Assembly: GCF_900112615.1 (NCBI RefSeq)
Contig: NZ_FOMK01000001.1
Span: forward strand, 186,001-250,000
Length of the DNA stretch: 64,000 nucleotides
Source: Chitinophaga sp. CF118
GTDB taxonomy: Bacteria > Bacteroidota > Bacteroidia > Chitinophagales > Chitinophagaceae
Direction: 5' to 3'
In this document: piece after piece, positions 36,144 to 44,262 of the stretch
How the letters are laid out: each line of letters starts with the position of its first letter
Numbering within the stretch: the stretch's first letter is position 1
Notes under the pieces: model-generated
The model's database searches: none
What the model saw: only the letters and a program-made list of their open reading frames with translations
Told to the model about the DNA's origin: nothing
Position numbers and translations under genes: made by a program

Positions 36144-36302
36144 GGTTTGATTATTTTGATCAAAACCTCCGTTTTTTGTGACGGGGCTCCGCTCATCACA
36201 AAAAATGGGGGGTACGGGACTTCGCCCTGCACCTCAAAAAAATCAAACTGCCCTTTGTTAATCCCGGTTGGTGAAGGACTTCCGGCTCTTCGCCAACCGG
36301 GA
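36144..36302. repeat. Structured intergenic element of nested hairpins
   Basis: An outer stem pairs GTTTGATT near 36145 with AATCAAAC near 36241-36248. It encloses TTTTTTGTGA/TCACAAAAAA (about 36172-36205) and a small hairpin around GGGACTTCGCCC. Next to it, CCCGGTTGGTGAAG (36263 on) pairs with CTTCGCCAACCGGG ending at 36301. Apart from this the 427-base gap (35979-36405) holds only the pyrF promoter and an AT-rich leader. Confidence 0.65.
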
Positions 36303-36405
36303 AGATCTTATCTGGCATGGGAATAAACTCACCACCAATAATACTCCTGTTTGGATTTATTAAATAATGTTCCTAACTTTTGACTTCCTCGTTTATGAAA
36401 AAATT

Positions 36406-37266
36406 ATGATGAAAAACTACCTCAGATGGCTCTTTTGCGGTGTATTCCTTGTTGCTTTGCAATCGAATGCACAAACCCGGTTACCCATGCTTGGCATGAC
36501 TACATCTTTCAGGAATGATAGTCTGCTACATGCTGAAGGATTTACTTATATAGAAGAGTCAGTCACCAAGATCTTATCTCCTGATATTCCGGAAGATACC
36601 TTCCAGGTTTACCTTAAGCAGATACGTAAGATGCATTGTAAACTGGAAAACTGTAATAGTTTCTTTCCCTCGTCGATGAAACTGACCGGACCAGCTGTAA
36701 ATGAAAATCAGGTACTTACGTACGTGGAAAAAGTAATGCAGCGGGCAAAAAAAGCAGGGATCACGACGATAGTACTGGGAAGCGGACCTGCCCGGCATAT
36801 TCCGGATGGTACCAATCGCGACAGTGCCCGGACGCAATTTATAGCGTTATGTCGCAAAATAGCCGTGATAGCAGGTCGTTATAACTGCACAATAGCCATC
36901 GAAAACCTGAACAGTAAAGAAACAAACTTTGTCAATAGCCTGTCAGACGCCAATGATATTGTAAATGCAGTGAACCATCCTCATTTCAAACTCACTGCAG
37001 ACATCTATCATATGCTCAAAGAAAATGAACCTGCCAGCATTATAGAGAAAACGAAAGGGAACCTTGTACATTGTCATATTGCAGAGAGAGAAAAAAGAAC
37101 TCCTCCCGGTACTGCTGGCGATGATTTCAAACCTTACATGGCAGCCCTTTATCATATTGGTTTCCAGGGAAAGATCAGTCTCGAGTGCCGCTGGGATAAT
37201 ATGGCCACCCAAGGGAAACCCGCTTTAGAATACCTCCGTAACCAGATTATAGCATCCTATAAATAA
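36406..37266 (+). CDS. Secreted sugar phosphate isomerase/epimerase-like TIM-barrel protein
   Basis: The protein has 286 residues from the ATG at 36406, where the signal peptide (FLVALQSNAQ) begins. The AP-endonuclease-2/xylose-isomerase-like barrel shows IVLGSGPARHIP, the metal-ligand Glu in IAIENLN, HFKLTADIYHML, LVHCHIAERE and ISLECRW. These give the usual Glu, Asp, His, Glu metal site. Substrate is unknown; relatives isomerise or epimerise sugars and cyclitols. It is 15 bases before a Tat-exported Gfo/Idh oxidoreductase, so the two probably process the same sugar outside the cytoplasm. Confidence 0.87.
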   Translation: MMKNYLRWLFCGVFLVALQSNAQTRLPMLGMTTSFRNDSLLHAEGFTYIEESVTKILSPDIPEDTFQVYLKQIRKMHCKLENCNSFFPSSMKLTGPAVNENQVLTYVEKVMQRAKKAGITTIVLGSGPARHIPDGTNRDSARTQFIALCRKIAVIAGRYNCTIAIENLNSKETNFVNSLSDANDIVNAVNHPHFKLTADIYHMLKENEPASIIEKTKGNLVHCHIAEREKRTPPGTAGDDFKPYMAALYHIGFQGKISLECRWDNMATQGKPALEYLRNQIIASYK

Positions 37267-37281
37267 TTAAAATTAACCTAA

Positions 37282-38637
37282 ATGAAATCACGTCGTGAAT
37301 TCCTGAAACAATCATTACTTGCCGGCACCGGGGTTACCATCAGTGCAATGGGTATGCCCGCCAGCAGTTACGCCCGCATCATGGGGGCAAATGACAGGGT
37401 GAATGTAGGGCTGGTCGGCTTCTCTGACCGCGCCCGTCAGGCACTACTCCCCTGCTTTTATAACAATAACAAAGAACTCAACTTCGACATCATCGCAGTA
37501 TCCGATATCTGGAAAAGGCGACGGGAAGAAGGACAGGCATTCCTTCAGCAAAAAGGAGGACACGATATCAAGGCCTGTGTCAATAATGATGAACTATACA
37601 AGATAAAAGATCTCGATGCTGTAATCGTTGCTACCGCCGATTTCCAGCATGCATATCATACCATTGAGGCTGTTGGCAACCGCATGGACGTATACTGCGA
37701 GAAGCCTTTTGCAGAAACAATGGACGATGCACGTAATGCCCTTAAGGCAGTAAAAGCTTCCGGCAAAATATTCCAGGTAGGTACGCAGCGTCGCAGTGGC
37801 GCCAGTTACCATGCTGCCAATGATTTTATCAAAGCAGGTAAATTCGGTCCCATCACTATGGTGGAAATGACATGGAACGTTAACCAACCGGGACGCTGGC
37901 GCAGGCCGGAACTCTTAAAAGAGATCAGGGAACAGGATACTGACTGGAAACGTTTCCTGGCCGGTCGTCCGGCAGACAGCTGGGATCCGCGGAAATATCT
38001 TGAATATCGCCTGTTCTGGCCATATTCTTCCGGGATCTTTGGTCAATGGATGACACACCAGATCGATACTGTTCATTGGTTCAGCGGGCTTAAACACCCC
38101 CGTACTGCAGTCGCTAATGGTGGCGTTTATATGTGGAAAGATGGTCGCTCCAATGCCGATACTCTGACCGCCGTATTTGAATATGGTCCTGAAAACGATC
38201 CTAAAAGCGGTTTCCAGGTAGCATATAGCTCCAGATTCTCTAATTCTGCCGGAGGTACCAAAGAAATGTACTACTCTAATGGCGGTACGATTGATATCGA
38301 TAAGAATAAGATCAGTCCTACCGGTGGACTTACCGAACGTGAAGCACAGGAAATGGGCATGCATGCGAATTTATTACCTGAAATGACGCTGGCATCTGCA
38401 GAAAGTAAAGTATCTACCGGCGCCAATACCGGTGGAGATGCGCTGACTAATGGACATATGCGAAACTGGATGCAGTGTGTGAAAGATAGAAAACCAACGA
38501 ATGCACCGATTGAAGCGGCTTATTCTCACTCAATAGCCCTGATCATGGCGAATGCGGCTTACCGTACCGGTCAGAAAGCAACTTTTGATGAGGAAAGACA
38601 AGAAGTAATGGTAGGAGGAAAACCATTTACCTTATAA
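37282..38637 (+). CDS. Tat-exported Gfo/Idh/MocA oxidoreductase
   Basis: The protein has 451 residues. A twin-arginine signal SRREFLKQS leads a hydrophobic stretch ending about residue 31. The Rossmann domain has VGLVGFSDRARQA (a variant of GxGxxG) and the family signature VYCEKPFAETM near residue 140. The C-terminal substrate domain includes WRRPELLKE and GIFGQWMTHQIDTVHWF. It follows the TIM-barrel isomerase gene in one operon and ends at a hairpin. It is distinct in sequence from the Gfo/Idh gene at 2.4-3.6 kb. The substrate is unknown. Confidence 0.9.
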   Translation: MKSRREFLKQSLLAGTGVTISAMGMPASSYARIMGANDRVNVGLVGFSDRARQALLPCFYNNNKELNFDIIAVSDIWKRRREEGQAFLQQKGGHDIKACVNNDELYKIKDLDAVIVATADFQHAYHTIEAVGNRMDVYCEKPFAETMDDARNALKAVKASGKIFQVGTQRRSGASYHAANDFIKAGKFGPITMVEMTWNVNQPGRWRRPELLKEIREQDTDWKRFLAGRPADSWDPRKYLEYRLFWPYSSGIFGQWMTHQIDTVHWFSGLKHPRTAVANGGVYMWKDGRSNADTLTAVFEYGPENDPKSGFQVAYSSRFSNSAGGTKEMYYSNGGTIDIDKNKISPTGGLTEREAQEMGMHANLLPEMTLASAESKVSTGANTGGDALTNGHMRNWMQCVKDRKPTNAPIEAAYSHSIALIMANAAYRTGQKATFDEERQEVMVGGKPFTL

Positions 38638-38673
38638 CCCTTTATATGGTGATGACGTATCAAAAATAAATAA

Positions 38674-38705
38674 ATGGCCTGTATCATAAGTACGATACAG
38701 GCCAT
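38674..38705. terminator. Hairpin between convergent genes
   Basis: A 12-bp stem ATGGCCTGTATC (38674-38685) pairs with 38694-38705. It is followed by GTTATTTAT, a weak T tract. It probably serves both the oxidoreductase and the mrp gene. Confidence 0.65.
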
Positions 38706-38733
38706 GTTATTTATAGCAAATAGTTATTTAAGT

Positions 38734-39831
38734 TTAAACGAACACTTCTACAATCTTTGTAGGAGGTACATTTGCATTCCGCATAGCAACGCTGCGGGCA
38801 ACATGGCTGGCAAAACCCATAAAGGCAAGTTTTGTAGCATCATCTCCGCTGATCATTGCCGGTACTCCATCATCACCACCTTCACGGATACTCTGTACAA
38901 GGGGTATTTGTCCCAGTAAAGGTATTTCCAGGTCTGCCGCCAGGCGTTTACCGCCATCTTTACCAAAAATGTAATACTTATTGTTGGGCAGTTCTGCCGG
39001 TGTGAAGTAAGACATGTTCTCTACCAGTCCAATGATAGGCACATTGATTTGAGCGCCACTGAACATAGCAATTCCCTTTTTAGCATCTGCCAGCGCCACA
39101 TCCTGAGGGGTGGTCACCATTACGGCACCTGTTACTGGAACTGTTTGCACCAGTGTCAGGTGAATATCTCCGGTTCCCGGTGGCATATCTATCACCAGGT
39201 AATCCAGTTCGCCCCAGTTTACATCAGTAATAAACTGTTTCAGTGCACTGCTGGCCATAGGACCACGCCATACAACTGCCTGTTTTTCATCTATCAGCAA
39301 CCCGATAGACATCAGTTTGATGCCATGTTTTTCCAAAGGTACAATCATCCCTTTTCCATCTATATTGGTCATCATTGGTCTTTCACCACGTACACCAAAC
39401 ATAATAGGAACGGAAGGACCGTAAATGTCGGCATCCATCAGACCTACCTTTGCACCACCCTCAGACAGGGCAAGCGCCAGGTTAGAGGCAACAGTAGATT
39501 TACCAACACCACCCTTACCGGAAGCTACCACAATGATATTCTTCACATGTGGCAGTACGCTTTTGCCATCCTTACGGTTAGAATTCACATTGGCCGTCAT
39601 ATTCACATGTACCTCAGCCTCTTTGCTTACCAGGTGATGGATAGCATTTACGCAGGCATTCCTGATCAGATCTTTCAACGGGCAGGCCGGGGTAGTAAGC
39701 ACTACCGTAAATTTCACCTTATTCCCGTCTACCTCAACATCTTTCACCATGTTCAGGGTTACCAGATCTTTACCCAGATCAGGCTCTTCCACGTTACTCA
39801 AAGCCTTAAAAATCTGCTCTATAGTGATCAT
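38734..39831 (-). CDS. Mrp/NBP35-family iron-sulfur carrier ATPase
   Basis: The protein has 365 residues. An N-terminal MIP18/DUF59 domain (about 1-85) contains TTPACPLKD with Cys50. The ATPase domain has the deviant Walker A SGKGGVGKST (104-113), the switch DADIYGPSVP, and IDMPPGTGD. The family assembles or carries Fe-S clusters (ApbC/Mrp). The CxxC pair found in many members is absent; the equivalent place reads ENMSYFTPAELPNNKYY. A -7 element TAACTTTG (plus 39861-39868) lies 30 bases upstream. It is monocistronic. Confidence 0.92.
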   Translation of the reverse strand: MITIEQIFKALSNVEEPDLGKDLVTLNMVKDVEVDGNKVKFTVVLTTPACPLKDLIRNACVNAIHHLVSKEAEVHVNMTANVNSNRKDGKSVLPHVKNIIVVASGKGGVGKSTVASNLALALSEGGAKVGLMDADIYGPSVPIMFGVRGERPMMTNIDGKGMIVPLEKHGIKLMSIGLLIDEKQAVVWRGPMASSALKQFITDVNWGELDYLVIDMPPGTGDIHLTLVQTVPVTGAVMVTTPQDVALADAKKGIAMFSGAQINVPIIGLVENMSYFTPAELPNNKYYIFGKDGGKRLAADLEIPLLGQIPLVQSIREGGDDGVPAMISGDDATKLAFMGFASHVARSVAMRNANVPPTKIVEVFV

Positions 39832-40009
39832 AAATAGTTGTTAATTTTAATTCGAGACTGCAAAGTTAACCCAATTGAGACTTAATTTGTTCCCACTGTC
39901 AATACTTTTTGTTCTTTTAGCTGATGAGCTTCCCATTCATCAATCTATATTGTTTAGAAGACAATTGTATGCTACAGATTTTCAACAAATCCTTTATCTT
40001 AGAGCCGGC

Positions 40010-40675
40010 ATGCACAAGAAGATTACCTACATATTGTTATCATCTCTGTTTTTTCCTTTCCTGCTGAAAGCACAATTCGCGCAGTTTAAAGACAGTATCA
40101 TACAAATTTCCGGTATTACCATGACTGCAGACAGTCTCCGGGCTATTCCCGCAGTTAGTATACTCGTAAGAGGTCAGAACCGTGGTACCATTTCCAATAC
40201 TCAGGGGGTGTTCTCCATTGTGGCTTTTAAAGGAGATACGCTGTCTTTCACTGCAGTCGGTTTTAAACGCAAGGACTATAAAATTCCGGCTACACTACCT
40301 GGTAACAATTACTCGATGATCCAGCTGATGGTAGACGATACCACTTATCTGCCGGTAACTATCATCAAACCCTACCCTACCCGGGAAGAATTCGATAAAG
40401 CCTTCGTTAGTTCGGACATTCCGGATGATGAATACGAAATAGCACGTCAGAATACTCAACAGGCCCGCTTACGCGCGCTATCCCGCTATACCCCGCCGGA
40501 TGCACGTGAAGCCACCAGTATGTACCTCAACAAACAGGCGCAGTCATTGTATTATGCAGGACAGCAGCCTCCCCAGAATATTCTCAATCCGCTGGCATGG
40601 GCACAATTCATACAGGCCTGGAAGCGGGGCGACTTCAAAAACAGCAGTAACTCGAAATACGGTTACGGATATTAA
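40010..40675 (+). CDS. Secreted protein with carboxypeptidase-regulatory-like domain
   Basis: The protein has 221 residues from the ATG at 40010, which begins a signal peptide ending LLKAQ. Residues about 30-110 form a carboxypeptidase-D regulatory-like beta-sandwich (ISGITMTADSLRAIPAVSIL, GTISNTQGVFSIVAFKGD, LSFTAVGFKRKDYKI), as at the N-termini of SusC-like receptors. The C-terminal half is polar with a PPQNILNPLAWAQF stretch and resembles no enzyme. It starts after mrp in the opposite direction and is 12 bases before the dehydrogenase gene. Confidence 0.82.
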   Translation: MHKKITYILLSSLFFPFLLKAQFAQFKDSIIQISGITMTADSLRAIPAVSILVRGQNRGTISNTQGVFSIVAFKGDTLSFTAVGFKRKDYKIPATLPGNNYSMIQLMVDDTTYLPVTIIKPYPTREEFDKAFVSSDIPDDEYEIARQNTQQARLRALSRYTPPDAREATSMYLNKQAQSLYYAGQQPPQNILNPLAWAQFIQAWKRGDFKNSSNSKYGYGY

Positions 40676-40687
40676 AATCAATACACC

Positions 40688-41578
40688 ATGCAACAAATTG
40701 CAGTCATCGGCTCCGGTACCATGGGAAATGGTATCGCTCACGTATTTGCACAAAACGGTTTTAAAGTAAACCTGGTAGATGTATCTGCCCCGGCACTTGA
40801 AAAAGCGCTGCAAACCATAGAAAAGAATCTTGACAGGCAACTGGCCAAAGAAAGTATTACAGCAGCGGGAAAAGCACAAACCCTGCAGAATATTACTACC
40901 TATACAGACCTGCCCTCCGGCGTTAAAACAGCAGACCTGGTTGTGGAAGCTGCCACTGAAAACATCTCCCTTAAACTTAAAATCTTCCAGGAGCTGGATC
41001 AGCATACGCCACCAACTGCTATTTTAGCTACCAATACCTCTTCCATCTCTATCACCCGTATTGCTGCTGTAACAAAACGCGCCGGGAAAGTGATAGGCAT
41101 GCACTTCATGAATCCCGTACCGGTGATGAAACTGGTGGAGATTATCAATGGATATGCTACGGAAAAAACGGTAACAGATACAATTGTTCAATTATCTGAA
41201 AAGCTAGGTAAAGTACCCTGCGTGGTGAATGATTATCCCGGCTTTATTGCCAACCGCATCCTCATGCCCATGATCAATGAAGCTATTTATTCCCTCTATG
41301 AAGGAGTAGCCAATGTAGCTGAAATAGATACGGTAATGAAACTGGGAATGGCGCATCCCATGGGACCATTACAGCTAGCAGATTTTATCGGACTGGATGT
41401 ATGTCTTTCTATCCTGAACGTATTACATGATGGTTTCGGTAATCCAAAATATGCTCCTTGTCCATTGTTGGTTAATATGGTAACAGCAGGATATATGGGG
41501 GCTAAAAGCGGGGAAGGATTTTATAAGTATGAGAAGGGCAGCAAAGACCTGATAGTAAGTGAACGGTTTTTAAAATAA
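40688..41578 (+). CDS. 3-hydroxybutyryl-CoA dehydrogenase
   Basis: The protein has 296 residues, close to the usual 282-295. The NAD-binding motif GSGTMGNGIAHVFAQNG is at 8-24. Catalytic residues lie in ATNTSSISIT, the His of GMHFMNPVPVMKLVE and the Asn of NDYPGFIANR. The C-terminal dimerisation domain has MGPLQLADFIGLDVCL. The enzyme interconverts 3-hydroxyacyl-CoA and acetoacyl-CoA in fatty-acid or butyrate metabolism. It may share flux with the glutaryl-CoA-type dehydrogenase at 34-35 kb (inference). A strong terminator follows 4 bases after the stop. Confidence 0.94.
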   Translation: MQQIAVIGSGTMGNGIAHVFAQNGFKVNLVDVSAPALEKALQTIEKNLDRQLAKESITAAGKAQTLQNITTYTDLPSGVKTADLVVEAATENISLKLKIFQELDQHTPPTAILATNTSSISITRIAAVTKRAGKVIGMHFMNPVPVMKLVEIINGYATEKTVTDTIVQLSEKLGKVPCVVNDYPGFIANRILMPMINEAIYSLYEGVANVAEIDTVMKLGMAHPMGPLQLADFIGLDVCLSILNVLHDGFGNPKYAPCPLLVNMVTAGYMGAKSGEGFYKYEKGSKDLIVSERFLK

Positions 41579-41581
41579 GTG

Positions 41582-41614
41582 TAAGGGCTGATTTTTCATC
41601 AGCCCTTATTTTTT
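41582..41614 (+). terminator. Terminator after the hydroxybutyryl-CoA dehydrogenase gene
   Basis: An 11-bp stem TAAGGGCTGAT (41582-41592) pairs with 41598-41608 and runs into TTTTTT. Confidence 0.88.
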
Positions 41615-41628
41615 GCTGAATATTTGGA

Positions 41629-41653
41629 ATAGTTGTACAAATTGTACAACTAT
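41629..41653. promoter_or_regulatory. 25-bp perfect palindromic operator
   Basis: The palindrome is centred on A41641 with core GTTGTACAAATTGTACAAC. It sits between TTTG at 41623-41626 and TATATTCG at 41651-41658, a near-consensus promoter. Binding there would block the downstream HigA-like gene, as expected of autoregulation (inference). Confidence 0.65.
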
Positions 41654-41749
41654 ATTCGTAACTTAGTGTAAAATCATCCAAAGTTTAAGTACCCACAATA
41701 TGAAGGAAAGCGTGCTTAATTATTTATAATAATCAAAAATCTGATTAAT

Positions 41750-42259
41750 ATGAAAACAAGCAAAAAAATCCAGAAAGAGGATTTTGATGTTTTGATCGGG
41801 TCGGAAAATCCAAAAGAAGATTCTCCTGAACTTGCAGCAAAAACAGCAGCTCATTTCAAAGCACATGTAGCCCAAAGAACTGAGTCAAGAAAAATTAAGA
41901 ATGAACTGTTGGCGATACAATACAGAATGGAAGAGTATCTGGACAACGAGGACAAAAAATCGGAGAAATACATTTCATTAGAAGCTTTTCTTTCAGAATT
42001 TCTCAAAGTACTTAATCTATCCTTTAAGAAATTTGCTGTCAATATTGATAGTTCTGATGCAAATTTGAAAAAGTATATGAACGGAGAAAGGAAATTCAAT
42101 ACTGAACTGGCAATGAAGTTTGGTCATTTCTTTCATACCAATCCCGAACTCTGGCTTAAACTTTATGTAAGGAATGAATTTATTCAATTAAATGCAGCCA
42201 AGAAAAATCAAAAAAAGTATGCTAAATATGACTACGAAAAGCAGGTGGAATTACATTAA
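41750..42259 (+). CDS. HigA-like helix-turn-helix antitoxin/regulator without a toxin partner
   Basis: The protein has 169 residues. The N-terminal 80 residues are charged and helical. About residues 95-150 form an XRE-type helix-turn-helix followed by the HigA signature: KKFAVNIDSSDANLKKYMNG, then LAMKFGHFFHTNPELWLKLY. The usual HigB/RelE toxin gene is absent; upstream there is only a nine-codon frame (41700-41729), and downstream 220 bases without a gene. The palindrome 97-121 bases upstream is its probable operator. It could be a surviving antitoxin or an independent regulator. Confidence 0.75.
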   Translation: MKTSKKIQKEDFDVLIGSENPKEDSPELAAKTAAHFKAHVAQRTESRKIKNELLAIQYRMEEYLDNEDKKSEKYISLEAFLSEFLKVLNLSFKKFAVNIDSSDANLKKYMNGERKFNTELAMKFGHFFHTNPELWLKLYVRNEFIQLNAAKKNQKKYAKYDYEKQVELH

Positions 42260-42479
42260 GTCTAAATAAAGGTACATTGCCTATACCATGAGTATAGTCA
42301 TGATATAGGCAGATACTATTCATATACTTGTTTCAATATATCCAGTATTAATATCCCGCTTCATGTAAATTAATAAATGATTAACAAGACCTTAACCCTA
42401 ATAGCCGTGACTGTGAAGTTTATCTCAATTTACAGGTTTTGATATGAAAGGCTAAATTCTATTGTTTATTTTTACACCC

Positions 42480-43592
42480 ATGAGATTTAAAACACCTGTG
42501 CTAAAGAAAGATCAGCCCGATGATTCATATAAATTCCGGGCTCTTCCTGAACCAAGCGGAAAATATCCTTATCATTTATCGCTGAAAGATGTGATTCCTT
42601 CCATTGGTGATAATAAAATCACATTCCATATGGTAGGTGATACTGGCAGCATTCGCAGCCCTGACTTTCAGAAAACGGTAGCAGGTGAATTGATCAAACA
42701 ATACCAGGAAGCGGACTCAAAGGGAGATCAACCGCAATTCCTCTATCACCTGGGAGATATAGTATACAATCATGGAGAAGCAACACAATACCAGCGACAA
42801 TTCTTTGATCCTTACAAATTATATCCGGGGCCGATATTCGCGATTCCCGGCAATCATGATAGTGATGTAAATCCAGATGCAATTACTCCTTATAATACCC
42901 TGGAGCCATTTATAACCGTATTCTGCGATACAACGCCACATACAGTTGCTTTCAGCGGCGGATCTGAGAGAAAAAGCATGGTACAGCCCAATATATACTG
43001 GACGCTCAAAGCACCATTGGCTAATATCATTGGCATGTACAGTAATATACCCAAATTCGGCGTTGTTACCGATGAACAAAGAGACTGGCTAAAAGAAGAA
43101 CTGAAAGCCGCTAATGCCGAAAGACCCGGCAAAGCACTGATCATCTGTATACATCATGCACCATATACTGCTGATATCAACCACGGCTCCAGTATACCTA
43201 TGATTACATTACTGGAAAGTGTTTTTGAAGAAACAGGTATCAGACCGGATATTGTATTCAGCGGTCATGTACATAACTATCAGCATTTTATCAGACGATA
43301 TTCTGAAGGACCTTCTGTACATTTTATTGTGGCAGGAGGCGGAGGATATGATGAGCTGCATCCTATAGCTGCTACTGATGACAACCGCTTCACCAACGAC
43401 TATCCGAATTTCAATGATGTAGAACTACTTGGCTATTGTGATGATAAACATGGCTTTCTTAAAGTGACACTGGAAAGGACACAAAAAGGGCTGACACTTT
43501 CAGGGAATTACTATGCTGTTACACACAGAGATACGAACAAAAGCGATTTTACTGCCACATTGGAAGACACATTTATACTGGAGATTTTATAA
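42480..43592 (+). CDS. Calcineurin-like metallophosphoesterase
   Basis: The protein has 370 residues from the ATG at 42480; a TTG six codons upstream was not used. Metal-binding blocks appear in order: GDTGSI (a variant of DxH), YHLGDIVYNHGE, IPGNHDSD, IICIHHAP and FSGHVHNYQHF. Together these form a di-metal phosphoesterase site. There is no signal peptide, so it is probably cytoplasmic. The C-terminal sandwich resembles purple acid phosphatase-like proteins. The substrate is unknown. It stands alone, and its stop codon lies within the terminator stem. Confidence 0.88.
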   Translation: MRFKTPVLKKDQPDDSYKFRALPEPSGKYPYHLSLKDVIPSIGDNKITFHMVGDTGSIRSPDFQKTVAGELIKQYQEADSKGDQPQFLYHLGDIVYNHGEATQYQRQFFDPYKLYPGPIFAIPGNHDSDVNPDAITPYNTLEPFITVFCDTTPHTVAFSGGSERKSMVQPNIYWTLKAPLANIIGMYSNIPKFGVVTDEQRDWLKEELKAANAERPGKALIICIHHAPYTADINHGSSIPMITLLESVFEETGIRPDIVFSGHVHNYQHFIRRYSEGPSVHFIVAGGGGYDELHPIAATDDNRFTNDYPNFNDVELLGYCDDKHGFLKVTLERTQKGLTLSGNYYAVTHRDTNKSDFTATLEDTFILEIL

Positions 43593-43632
43593 TAAACAAA
43601 GGTGAGATAAATCCTCACCTTTGTTTATTATA
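43588..43632. terminator. Bidirectional terminator
   Basis: A 19-bp perfect stem (43588-43606 with 43614-43632) with a 7-base loop. Core AAAGGTGAG. It is AT-rich at the base on both sides and separates convergent genes. Confidence 0.85.
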
Positions 43633-43662
43633 AAACTTACTTCAGATTCCAGCAATGGATAC

Positions 43663-44253
43663 CTATTTGATCTCCAGCCCGTGAATATCCTGGAGCTTCA
43701 GCAATGCCAGTTCCTTTGCTGCTTTAGGTACACCTATATCCATAGAACAGAATAGCTGCAATTCCTGCGCATAAATAGTACAGTTCTGCTGTTTCACCAC
43801 CATCATTACATCATTCAGGATGGTATAATCAAAACTAAGATGATATTTTACTTCCACATTCTTTTGCACAGCAGGAATCAGTTGTAATACCATAGCTGCC
43901 GACATTTTATACGCATTGATCAAACCGGGAGCACCCAGCAGAGTACCTCCGAAATAACGAACAACTACCACCAGTGTATCTGTTAATTGCTTGCTGTCTA
44001 TCTGCCCCAGGATTGGCTTACCGGCAGTACCCGAAGGTTCTCCATCATCACTGGCACGGAACTGCAGCCCATCCGTACCCAGTCTGTATCCAAAGCAATG
44101 ATGAGTGGCTTTGGGGTGTTCTTTTTTCACTTCCTGCAGGCATTCCTTCACCTGCTCTACTGTTTTCACCGGCCATGCATAAGCCAGGAACTTACTGCCC
44201 CTGTCTTTAAATTCTGCTTTAGCCGTTTTTTCTATAGTAAAATAAATTTCCAT
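43663..44253 (-). CDS. YigZ/IMPACT family protein
   Basis: The protein has 196 residues, the usual length. The N-terminal UPF0029/IMPACT domain contains DRGSKFLAYAWPV, ATHHCFGYR, SDDGEPSGTAGKPIL and VVVRYFGGTLLGAPGLINAY, the family signature. The C-terminal DUF1949 ferredoxin-like domain starts about residue 135. The biochemical function in bacteria is not settled. It lies 9 bases after the duplicated-domain protein in an operon that starts with ribD. Confidence 0.92.
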   Translation of the reverse strand: MEIYFTIEKTAKAEFKDRGSKFLAYAWPVKTVEQVKECLQEVKKEHPKATHHCFGYRLGTDGLQFRASDDGEPSGTAGKPILGQIDSKQLTDTLVVVVRYFGGTLLGAPGLINAYKMSAAMVLQLIPAVQKNVEVKYHLSFDYTILNDVMMVVKQQNCTIYAQELQLFCSMDIGVPKAAKELALLKLQDIHGLEIK

Positions 44254-44262
44254 GTCCTTTTT

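Noticed and set aside
39049-39837. Long plus-strand open frame of 262 codons opposite mrp
   Set aside because: It is antisense to a gene with clear Walker and DUF59 motifs, is rich in His, Tyr and Ile, and shows no domain, promoter or signal.
41700-41729. Nine-codon frame before the HigA-like gene as a toxin
   Set aside because: It is far too short for HigB/RelE and has no conserved residues; at most a leader peptide or remnant.
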